Below, piece after piece: positions 51,157 through 60,561 of a DNA stretch of 64,000 nucleotides. The DNA comes from Liopterus haemorrhoidalis (lineage: Eukaryota > Arthropoda > Insecta > Coleoptera > Dytiscidae). The first letter of the stretch is position 1. Each line of letters begins with the position of its first letter. Position numbers and translations under genes: made by a program. The stretch lies in assembly GCA_963971575.1 (NCBI GenBank), contig OZ020613.1, positions 50,834,250 through 50,898,249 of the forward strand, written 5' to 3'. A model generated the notes under the pieces. It did no database searches and had not been told where the DNA came from. It saw nothing but the letters and a program-made list of their open reading frames with translations.

Positions 51157-52160
51157 ATGTTCTTAAAAAACGAAAAAAAAAAAATGGATAATAATCAAGT
51201 TTGTGATTTAAGTGACAAAGTGATTAAAAATATTCGGGAGGCTATCGATATTATTAAAACAATTGATGAAGTTGAAATTATGCGTAAACATGTGAATAAA
51301 TTTATTATACTGATCAACAAGTGTATCAAAAATAAAAATAAATGTGAGAATTTTATGACATTGGAATCAAATTTAGCGATTTTAAAATATTATCGTGAAA
51401 AACTGAAACAATTAAAATATGCAATTATTAAAACTTCAGCCGGCGTGAAGACTGGAAAGAAAAATACGACATCAAAATTACTATGGCAGGATGTTAAATC
51501 AGTATTTGCAGGAAGAATAAAAACGGGTGTAATAATAAATAAATCATTTAAAGATCCTAAAATATTTTTAGAAAAATGTAGTCGCATTTTTTAAAATAAA
51601 GTGAAAACAGCTGTTAAAAACTCTGTTATAAAAGTGAATTGTGGTGAATATATCATGCCACACATTGGTGTTTTAGAACTAAAATCTTGTAACACTCGGA
51701 ATGAAGTAAAAACCAATTCCACAAACATTCAGGGTTGGTATAAGGAATTTGTGCAGGATAAAATATTATCAAAAGTTGAAGATTTTCAAAAACGGGATTC
51801 AAATTGGGCCTTATATGAAATTTTACACTTAAAAGTTCATATAAACAAATACGCCCCACTAACCAGTGGTACATACATCGAGTTACCTGAAGATATCAAA
51901 AGAAAAAAGTCTGTGATTAACGTTAAAAATAATGATGATTATTGCTTCTTGTGGGCTATTATATCAGCTCTCTATCCTGCTGATAAAAATTCAGATTGAA
52001 TATCATCATACCCACATTTCAGTGAGGTTTTAAAATACGAGGGTCTAAAGTTTCTTTTGAAATTGCGGTCTATACCAAAGTTTGAAACTGCAAATGAACT
52101 CTCCATCAACGTCTACACTCTGGAGAAAATAGGAAAGAAAAATCAAGTTGTACCCTTACA
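51157..52160 (+). pseudogene. Polinton/Maverick-type DNA polymerase B, N-terminal region
   Basis: The frame reads LLWQDVKSVFAGRIKTGVII, then across TAA 51592-51594 RDSNWALYEILHLKVHINKY, YIELPEDIKRKKSVINVKNN and DDYCFLWAIISALYPADKNS. A TGA at 51997-51999 falls where the usual motif has Arg (SDRISSYPHF). This N-terminal module precedes the protein-primed family B polymerase in insect Polinton-like elements. The sequence breaks off at 52160, where the inverted arm begins. The same TGA is present at 57322-57324, so decay preceded the duplication. Confidence 0.7.
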
Positions 52161-52757
52161 AATTTTTGAGAAAATTGGGGTTAGGGATATTGGCCTATAG
52201 TTGTTTAAGTCGTCTTTATTTTTGCCTTTATAAACTGGTATAACTTTTGTTAATTTCAGCGCTGTCGGAAATGTATGCGTTACTAAAGACGAATTAAAAA
52301 CTTTGCAGAGTGGGTCAACCAAAAGATCTTTTACTCTTTTAATTAATACGGCATTTAAGTCATACGCATCTCTACTTTTACTGTTGTTCAGCGAAGTAAT
52401 TGCATCCCTTACTTGATTATGAGTAATTGTTTTAAAAGTAAAGATAGGTATGTCGTTCTTGTTTATTATTGATGAGACTATATCAATAGACTCTTGGTTG
52501 CCTTGTAGTTGATTTAAAACTATGTTTTTCGTTATATCAATGAAAAAGTTATTAATCACATTAGGATGTTGAGAGCATTCATTTTTCTTGAACAAGGGCC
52601 TGGATTGATTAATTATATTCCACACTGCTTGAGGCGTGTTATCAGAATTATCTATATATTCAGAATTAGCTGTGATTTTAGATAATGCAATTTCTTGCCT
52701 GTACAGTCTTCTAACATGATTCCGAACTGCCACAGTCTGTGGATTGGGATTTTGCAT
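52160..52757 (-). pseudogene. left-arm CR1-like ORF2, RT N-terminal part (cut by the rearrangement)
   Basis: Inverted duplicate of 61548-62145. Ends after NNYRPISLTPIFSKI, where the junction with polymerase sequence at 52160 removes the catalytic RT palm. Non-functional by truncation. Confidence 0.85.
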
Positions 52758-52832
52758 ATGATATGTCTGAAAAAATTGTGATAGGTTTCTTAGCTGATAA
52801 AGTTTATCATTAAACCAGGATATATTATTGTT

Positions 52833-53747
52833 CTAACTCTTAAGTTTAATTTTTTTTTGCGGAAAACAACTGGTAAATAATCTAAGTACTATGTCTAAAA
52901 AGTTGTTAAAAACAGTATCACTACTTTCATCCGCCATATTTCCGTTATATGCGAAATCCCAGTTCACGTTTGTTAATTCATTATAAAACTTAAGTAGAGC
53001 AACATTGGTGATTGGTCGACACACATTTTCATTTACATTTTTATTGTTATTTAGGGAGGACTCAACTGTCTCAACTGTTAAATATTTACGATAACCCATT
53101 CCGCTGTGGTCTGAGAAAGAGTTTTTAATTTCAAACACTTCATCAGCTTCACCTTTATCATTACAAAAAATGTTATCAAGACAGTTGTTCCCCCTGGTGT
53201 TAAAGTAGACCAGTTTCTGCATGGCAAATGCCCTAAACATATCGCAGAGTTGCATAGTTTCAGATTCTGTTTTATTAAAATGAACGTTAAAATCTCCCCC
53301 TATTAAAATCTTGTGTCCTAATTTGATACTGCCTATTGCTTTTTCTATTTTTTCCAAAAATATTTTAAAATCTCCGGTAGGGGATCTATAAATGTTTATA
53401 ATAACTGTTTTGATATCACTGATTAATACAGCATTAATTTCACAATGTTTTTCAATAGACAGATTGTTTATATAATGTAAAATTTTAAAATCATGTTTAT
53501 TTAAAAGATGTGTTTTTACGAATATGGCAACTCCCCCGTGTTTCAGCATTTCTCTACAAAAACTGGTTAACAAGCAGAAGTTTTCTATGACAAATTCGGA
53601 AATTTCATGTTTTTTGAGCCAATGTTCAGATATACACAAAATATCAAAAGATTTGTCCACTGTTAAAGCTTCTATAAAATCAATTTTATGCCTGGCGCAC
53701 TGGATGTTTAAATACAGCAGATTTAAAATAAGATAGGAATTTTCTAT
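52833..53747 (-). pseudogene. left-arm CR1-like endonuclease domain
   Basis: Inverted duplicate of 60558-61472, including the terminating TAG. Contains ILCISEHWLKKHEIS, INIYRSPTGDFKI, ILIGGDFNVHF and NSFSDHSGMG. No linked RT palm in this arm. Confidence 0.85.
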
Positions 53748-55183
53748 ATTTTTTTTTGTACATTGTTTCTCAGGCCTAAAAAATTAGCACTGCTACTAGT
53801 AGAGGGTTTCTGGGGCGCATTTGTGGCAACAACATTATTATTCGAGTTTTTAGCGTTTATAATTGTACCATTACTTGAGGACTTATTATGGTTAAAAATA
53901 TTGTCATTGCTTAGATCATTGTCATTATTTAAAATTATTAAAGTACTGTCCTTTTCTAAATCATTCTTATCAACTACATTATTCTTTAATTTTTTTGAAG
54001 TATTGTTATCTTTTAAAATATTCTTAACTTTTTCCGAATTTAGTTTTACTTTACTGCTCACATTTTTTACTGCCGATTTATTATTTTTTGACTTAAAAAT
54101 ATTAATATTAACATCTATGTGTTGAGCTATCCGAGAGATTATTTTTATTTTTCCATTTTTATTTAAGTGCAAACCTTGCTTTGACATATCGGAATAGCTT
54201 ATGTGAATGTTTGGGTCAATAAATAGAACGTTACTATAATTTGACGAGATATGTTCTATTAGAGAGTTTTGTAGAAATACATTATAGTTGTGGTTGTGTT
54301 TGTGTTGCCAAAAAAAAGTACCCATAAATATTACATTTGTGTGTTTGGTTTTGTTCAATGTGTTTGTTATAATTTGTTTATTGATTAGTGATTGTTTTAA
54401 AACATCGTTAGTACCTCCCATTAATACAACATAATCATTCATCGTAAAGTCACTAGTAAGTTTACAAATATTACTTGTTACATTATAAAATGTGGCGTTT
54501 GGATAGAAAAATACAGTAATATCATATTCATTTTTGGGAAAAAAAATATTTAAAATGTTTGAACAGAATCGTCCTTGACTATCCGCAAGCAACAAATTTT
54601 TTTTTTTGTTAATAGCTTTTTGAGTGTTAATATTTTGAGTACTAATATTTTGTGAAATATGTACGTGTGCGCAGTGTGGGGTTATGTTTTTGTTGTTACA
54701 TTTCGATGTCTCTAGCTGGCAGCCGGTGATGTCGCTAGTGGTCTTCACATTTCGGAGCGGGATTTTCTTCTTATTGTTTTTGGATTTAATGTGTTTAGTT
54801 AATCGAAATTCAAGATGTTTAATTTTGCTTTCTAATTCTTTTACATAGTTTAAAAGTCTAAAATAGCCATTTCTTTTAATTGGTAGTGATTTTTTATTAT
54901 TAAAGCAATTTTGATTGACAACTGTTTCCACACTGCTGGCAGAAATGTTTAAATCACTAAATTCATCCGATGAACTATCACTTGAAACACTGGCTAAATC
55001 AGTGATATCACATTTATCGTATTTAGAGTTACCTTCCTTGCTTTCTGTGTCAATATAGCTCGAATTTAGTTCTTTTTTTAGTTTAAGCACAAGTTCACAC
55101 TTACGTCCAGTACATTTTACTCCCCGTTTAGACAGTTCTTCCTTTATTTGGTACACTTTTAGATCACCAACTTTTACAGACAT
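53744..55183 (-). CDS. left-arm CR1-like ORF1 (SAP-SGNH)
   Basis: Inverted duplicate of 59122-60561, 479 residues. It differs by one codon: Asn instead of Ile just before LLLADSQGRF, due to the A/T difference at 54597. Because it follows a poly(A) stretch the change could be a base-call error. Confidence 0.8.
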   Translation of the reverse strand: MSVKVGDLKVYQIKEELSKRGVKCTGRKCELVLKLKKELNSSYIDTESKEGNSKYDKCDITDLASVSSDSSSDEFSDLNISASSVETVVNQNCFNNKKSLPIKRNGYFRLLNYVKELESKIKHLEFRLTKHIKSKNNKKKIPLRNVKTTSDITGCQLETSKCNNKNITPHCAHVHISQNISTQNINTQKAINKKKNLLLADSQGRFCSNILNIFFPKNEYDITVFFYPNATFYNVTSNICKLTSDFTMNDYVVLMGGTNDVLKQSLINKQIITNTLNKTKHTNVIFMGTFFWQHKHNHNYNVFLQNSLIEHISSNYSNVLFIDPNIHISYSDMSKQGLHLNKNGKIKIISRIAQHIDVNINIFKSKNNKSAVKNVSSKVKLNSEKVKNILKDNNTSKKLKNNVVDKNDLEKDSTLIILNNDNDLSNDNIFNHNKSSSNGTIINAKNSNNNVVATNAPQKPSTSSSANFLGLRNNVQKKI

Positions 55184-55440
55184 TGTTTTATGTAGCACTA
55201 ATTTGTATATAATTCAGGTCAATAAGCACAGATTTTTGAATACAGAAAAATTATTAATAATATTATTATTATTATTATTTTATTAATGAAATAATTATTG
55301 ATGTTATTTTACAGTAAAGTTCAGATAAAATAATATTAAAACTATGAAAATTTGGTTTTGATATATATGATTTTGCTCCATACCGCCCCTTACAATGACT
55401 TTTTGTGATGAGTTTTTCCGAATCTTTCAGGTACGACGAT

Positions 55441-55816
55441 AGTTAGTTAGTTAGAATTTTTGGCGCACAACAACAAAGGCTATTTAAATGACTAGACTAT
55501 ATATTAAAAACAATATATTAGACAATAAATAAATAGATAAAATCATTAAAATTACGCATACTCAATAAAAGAAATCTTGCACTGACAAACACAAATAAAT
55601 AATATAAAAAGTCTGTTCGAAAATTTGAACAGACTCAGGATGATGGTAAGAGACTGTAAAAGAGCCAATTACTATCGAATATCACAGTCAATAACTAGAA
55701 ACACATTAAAATAAGGTGCAAGACTTCACACATAAAACAATAAGTTCGATTCTCTCAGGAAGAGTATCAGCCTGTCCATGAGTTTCCTGTCGTCACCTAA
55801 AGCAACTGACAGGTCA
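55441..55816 (-). mobile_element. left-arm copy of the 376-bp I-like LINE insertion
   Basis: Inverted duplicate of 58489-58864 with its 14-bp target duplication (55427-55440 and 55817-55830). Confidence 0.85.
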
Positions 55817-55830
55817 TCAGGTACGACGAT

Positions 55831-57144
55831 GGTTTATCGAGACTGCTGGCTATGAAGGGGAACGGGTCTATGAAACGGAAATTTATTTTGGTACCATGAA
55901 CATATTTGGTAACAGAAATATATCGTTCCTTGTTGGTTGGTAATAATACTATTTTTCCTAGAATTTTTTTGCGATGCTTTTAATGATAAAGTGAGCATCA
56001 TAACCGCTTAGGTTGTGGAACACGACGGGGATAGTGTGTGAGTCGGTGTAATTTTAATTGTAAGAATGATGAGCTGCTCCTCTAAACTTTCATGTTAGAT
56101 GGCAATGATCTCGTACCTTACTAGCATGTGACATTGATTAGTTATTAAAAACTCATACTCCTCTTGTGAATTTAGTTGCATCGGTTTTGCGTTATCCAAT
56201 ATATTGTTGACTGTATTAGCGATATTTTGCAGTTCTTTGGCAAACCAGTTTTGACAGTCTCTACCTCGATATAATTCAAACTTGGATAAAGAACCATCGT
56301 AGGAACATTTTAGATAATAGGCTATGTTGAATGGAATGTTTTTCAATATTTTGCGTTTTTTTTTTCTTTTTCTCTGAATCATCTTCTATTTTTTCCAATA
56401 TACACTCTAAGTCTGCATATAGAACAAACGGTACCTTTTCCTGAGGTCGGAAATTTTTGAATTTTATAAATTTATTATTATCGGTTGGCGAACTACACGA
56501 GCAGTGTTTTGAACTTTACAGTATTTTTTATGTTTTGTTATAATCAAGTCAGATGAAAAATGATTAAGACATCTATCACAAAGCCCTGTTTTATGACATT
56601 TTTTTGATAATTGTTTACTAAGTGAACGAGATAAATTTTTTATCCACATGAAATGGTATCGAGTATTTTTTTCCTAACCGTTTCACAACATTCACAGCCA
56701 TCGAATTATTTTGATCAATTTCCATCGTTAAATTTTCTTCTTCCTCCTCCTCATCCTTTTCTTCTTCAGCACAGATCATCAGTAGATGTATGCAGCGTTC
56801 AAATATTTTCTCACTCAAGTGTAAGGGTACAACTTGATTTTTCTTTCCTATTTTCTCCAGAGTGTAGACGTTGATGGAGAGTTCATTTGCAGTTTCAAAC
56901 TTTGGTATAGACCGCAATTTCAAAAGAAACTTTAGACCCTCGTATTTTAAAACCTCACTGAAATGTGGGTATGATGATATTCAATCTGAATTTTTATCAG
57001 CAGGATAGAGAGCTGATATAATAGCCCACAAGAAGCAATAATCATCATTATTTTTAACGTTAATCACAGACTTTTTTCTTTTGATATCTTCAGGTAACTC
57101 GATGTATGTACCACTGGTTAGTGGGGCGTATTTGTTTATATGAA
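55831..57144 (-). pseudogene. left-arm copy of polymerase B sequence
   Basis: Inverted duplicate of 57161-58474; see that entry for content. Confidence 0.8.
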
Positions 57145-57169
57145 ATTTTACACTTAAAAGTTCATATAA
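57136..57169. repeat. palindrome centre: 9-bp inverted repeat with 16-nt loop
   Basis: TTATATGAA (57136-57144), ATTTTACACTTAAAAG (57145-57160), TTCATATAA (57161-57169). The identical 34-nt unit is at 51811-51844 in the unrearranged polymerase, where flanks are not palindromic. Confidence 0.9.
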
Positions 57170-58474
57170 ACAAATACGCCCCACTAACCAGTGGTACATA
57201 CATCGAGTTACCTGAAGATATCAAAAGAAAAAAGTCTGTGATTAACGTTAAAAATAATGATGATTATTGCTTCTTGTGGGCTATTATATCAGCTCTCTAT
57301 CCTGCTGATAAAAATTCAGATTGAATATCATCATACCCACATTTCAGTGAGGTTTTAAAATACGAGGGTCTAAAGTTTCTTTTGAAATTGCGGTCTATAC
57401 CAAAGTTTGAAACTGCAAATGAACTCTCCATCAACGTCTACACTCTGGAGAAAATAGGAAAGAAAAATCAAGTTGTACCCTTACACTTGAGTGAGAAAAT
57501 ATTTGAACGCTGCATACATCTACTGATGATCTGTGCTGAAGAAGAAAAGGATGAGGAGGAGGAAGAAGAAAATTTAACGATGGAAATTGATCAAAATAAT
57601 TCGATGGCTGTGAATGTTGTGAAACGGTTAGGAAAAAAATACTCGATACCATTTCATGTGGATAAAAAATTTATCTCGTTCACTTAGTAAACAATTATCA
57701 AAAAAATGTCATAAAACAGGGCTTTGTGATAGATGTCTTAATCATTTTTCATCTGACTTGATTATAACAAAACATAAAAAATACTGTAAAGTTCAAAACA
57801 CTGCTCGTGTAGTTCGCCAACCGATAATAATAAATTTATAAAATTCAAAAATTTCCGACCTCAGGAAAAGGTACCGTTTGTTCTATATGCAGACTTAGAG
57901 TGTATATTGGAAAAAATAGAAGATGATTCAGAGAAAAAGAAAAAAAAAACGCAAAATATTGAAAAACATTCCATTCAACATAGCCTATTATCTAAAATGT
58001 TCCTACGATGGTTCTTTATCCAAGTTTGAATTATATCGAGGTAGAGACTGTCAAAACTGGTTTGCCAAAGAACTGCAAAATATCGCTAATACAGTCAACA
58101 ATATATTGGATAACGCAAAACCGATGCAACTAAATTCACAAGAGGAGTATGAGTTTTTAATAACTAATCAATGTCACATGCTAGTAAGGTACGAGATCAT
58201 TGCCATCTAACATGAAAGTTTAGAGGAGCAGCTCATCATTCTTACAATTAAAATTACACCGACTCACACACTATCCCCGTCGTGTTCCACAACCTAAGCG
58301 GTTATGATGCTCACTTTATCATTAAAAGCATCGCAAAAAAATTCTAGGAAAAATAGTATTATTACCAACCAACAAGGAACGATATATTTCTGTTACCAAA
58401 TATGTTCATGGTACCAAAATAAATTTCCGTTTCATAGACCCGTTCCCCTTCATAGCCAGCAGTCTCGATAAACC
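57161..58474 (+). pseudogene. Polinton-type DNA polymerase B, N-terminal to exonuclease region
   Basis: Continues the module seen at 51157: KRKKSVINVKNNDDYCFLWA, TGA 57322-57324, FLLKLRSIPKFETANELSIN, a poly-Glu insert, GLCDRCLNHFSSD…CKVQN (a C2H2-like CxxC…HxxxC finger), VPFVLYADLECILEK with the Exo I DxE motif of family B polymerases, and ITPTHT…[20 protein letters not shown] with the Exo II NxxxxD block. Many frameshifts. Polymerase activity is lost; the palm piece is at 63644. Confidence 0.7.
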
Positions 58475-58488
58475 ATCGTCGTACCTGA

Positions 58489-58864
58489 TGACCTGTCAGT
58501 TGCTTTAGGTGACGACAGGAAACTCATGGACAGGCTGATACTCTTCCTGAGAGAATCGAACTTATTGTTTTATGTGTGAAGTCTTGCACCTTATTTTAAT
58601 GTGTTTCTAGTTATTGACTGTGATATTCGATAGTAATTGGCCCTTTTACAGTCTCTTACCATCATCCTGAGTCTGTTCAAATTTTCGAACAGACTTTTTA
58701 TATTATTTATTTGTGTTTGTCAGTGCAAGATTTCTTTTATTGAGTATGCGTAATTTTAATGATTTTATCTATTTATTTATTGTCTAATATATTGTTTTTA
58801 ATATATAGTCTAGTCATTTAAATAGCCTTTGTTGTTGTGCGCCAAAAATTCTAACTAACTAACT
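58489..58864 (+). mobile_element. 376-bp 5'-truncated I-like LINE with 14-bp target duplication
   Basis: ATCGTCGTACCTGA at 58475-58488 and 58865-58878 flanks a 3' terminal piece of the I-like family (from GACCTGTCAGTTGC to TTCTAACTAACT). It interrupts the polymerase remnant. A 13-bp segment present in the other copies (GGGCTGCGTTAGG region) is missing near 58821. Confidence 0.85.
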
Positions 58865-59121
58865 ATCGTCGTACCTGAAAGATTCGGAAAAACTCATCAC
58901 AAAAAGTCATTGTAAGGGGCGGTATGGAGCAAAATCATATATATCAAAACCAAATTTTCATAGTTTTAATATTATTTTATCTGAACTTTACTGTAAAATA
59001 ACATCAATAATTATTTCATTAATAAAATAATAATAATAATAATATTATTAATAATTTTTCTGTATTCAAAAATCTGTGCTTATTGACCTGAATTATATAC
59101 AAATTAGTGCTACATAAAACA
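58865..59121. other. polymerase remnant and LINE 5' leader
   Basis: Starts with the duplicated target and a few more polymerase codons (YLKDSEKLI), then AT-rich DNA leading to the CR1-like ORF1, including ATT/TAA runs at 59025-59055. The exact LINE 5' end is not definable. Confidence 0.4.
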
Positions 59122-60561
59122 ATGTCTGTAAAAGTTGGTGATCTAAAAGTGTACCAAATAAAGGAAGAACTGTCTAAACGGGGAGTAAAATGTACTGGAC
59201 GTAAGTGTGAACTTGTGCTTAAACTAAAAAAAGAACTAAATTCGAGCTATATTGACACAGAAAGCAAGGAAGGTAACTCTAAATACGATAAATGTGATAT
59301 CACTGATTTAGCCAGTGTTTCAAGTGATAGTTCATCGGATGAATTTAGTGATTTAAACATTTCTGCCAGCAGTGTGGAAACAGTTGTCAATCAAAATTGC
59401 TTTAATAATAAAAAATCACTACCAATTAAAAGAAATGGCTATTTTAGACTTTTAAACTATGTAAAAGAATTAGAAAGCAAAATTAAACATCTTGAATTTC
59501 GATTAACTAAACACATTAAATCCAAAAACAATAAGAAGAAAATCCCGCTCCGAAATGTGAAGACCACTAGCGACATCACCGGCTGCCAGCTAGAGACATC
59601 GAAATGTAACAACAAAAACATAACCCCACACTGCGCACACGTACATATTTCACAAAATATTAGTACTCAAAATATTAACACTCAAAAAGCTATTAACAAA
59701 AAAAAAATTTTGTTGCTTGCGGATAGTCAAGGACGATTCTGTTCAAACATTTTAAATATTTTTTTTCCCAAAAATGAATATGATATTACTGTATTTTTCT
59801 ATCCAAACGCCACATTTTATAATGTAACAAGTAATATTTGTAAACTTACTAGTGACTTTACGATGAATGATTATGTTGTATTAATGGGAGGTACTAACGA
59901 TGTTTTAAAACAATCACTAATCAATAAACAAATTATAACAAACACATTGAACAAAACCAAACACACAAATGTAATATTTATGGGTACTTTTTTTTGGCAA
60001 CACAAACACAACCACAACTATAATGTATTTCTACAAAACTCTCTAATAGAACATATCTCGTCAAATTATAGTAACGTTCTATTTATTGACCCAAACATTC
60101 ACATAAGCTATTCCGACATGTCAAAGCAAGGTTTGCACTTAAATAAAAATGGAAAAATAAAAATAATCTCTCGGATAGCTCAACACATAGATGTTAATAT
60201 TAATATTTTTAAGTCAAAAAATAATAAATCGGCAGTAAAAAATGTGAGCAGTAAAGTAAAACTAAATTCGGAAAAAGTTAAGAATATTTTAAAAGATAAC
60301 AATACTTCAAAAAAATTAAAGAATAATGTAGTTGATAAGAATGATTTAGAAAAGGACAGTACTTTAATAATTTTAAATAATGACAATGATCTAAGCAATG
60401 ACAATATTTTTAACCATAATAAGTCCTCAAGTAATGGTACAATTATAAACGCTAAAAACTCGAATAATAATGTTGTTGCCACAAATGCGCCCCAGAAACC
60501 CTCTACTAGTAGCAGTGCTAATTTTTTAGGCCTGAGAAACAATGTACAAAAAAAAATATAG
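59122..60561 (+). CDS. CR1/L2-like ORF1, copy 2 (SAP and SGNH-hydrolase)
   Basis: 479 residues from ATG 59122 (the frame opens at 59107 with GTG). The N-terminus VGDLKVYQIKEELSKRGVKC, TGRKCELVLKLKKEL is a good SAP domain match (residues ~4-40), suggesting nucleic-acid binding. A Ser/Asp-rich linker and short coiled coil (LNYVKELESKIKHLEFRL) follow. The SGNH part reads KILLLADSQGRFCSN, YVVLMGGTNDVLKQSL and DMSKQGLHLNKNGKIKI. The C-terminus is Asn/Lys-rich. Intact. Confidence 0.8.
   Translation: MSVKVGDLKVYQIKEELSKRGVKCTGRKCELVLKLKKELNSSYIDTESKEGNSKYDKCDITDLASVSSDSSSDEFSDLNISASSVETVVNQNCFNNKKSLPIKRNGYFRLLNYVKELESKIKHLEFRLTKHIKSKNNKKKIPLRNVKTTSDITGCQLETSKCNNKNITPHCAHVHISQNISTQNINTQKAINKKKILLLADSQGRFCSNILNIFFPKNEYDITVFFYPNATFYNVTSNICKLTSDFTMNDYVVLMGGTNDVLKQSLINKQIITNTLNKTKHTNVIFMGTFFWQHKHNHNYNVFLQNSLIEHISSNYSNVLFIDPNIHISYSDMSKQGLHLNKNGKIKIISRIAQHIDVNINIFKSKNNKSAVKNVSSKVKLNSEKVKNILKDNNTSKKLKNNVVDKNDLEKDSTLIILNNDNDLSNDNIFNHNKSSSNGTIINAKNSNNNVVATNAPQKPSTSSSANFLGLRNNVQKKI

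Larger units (their letters stand above)
52160..57144 (-). repeat. left arm of a 10-kb palindrome
   Basis: Reverse complement of 57161-62145. Paired ORF coordinates always sum to 114305, so there are no net indels over 4985 bp; the only difference I found is 54597 versus 59708. Carries minus-strand copies of polymerase, I-like and CR1-like sequence. Confidence 0.9.

Noticed and set aside
53763..54125. 120-residue Leu/Phe-rich ORF opposite CR1-like ORF1 (mirrored at 60180-60542)
   Set aside because: Antisense of an Asn/Lys-rich low-complexity tail; apparent hydrophobicity is a composition artefact.
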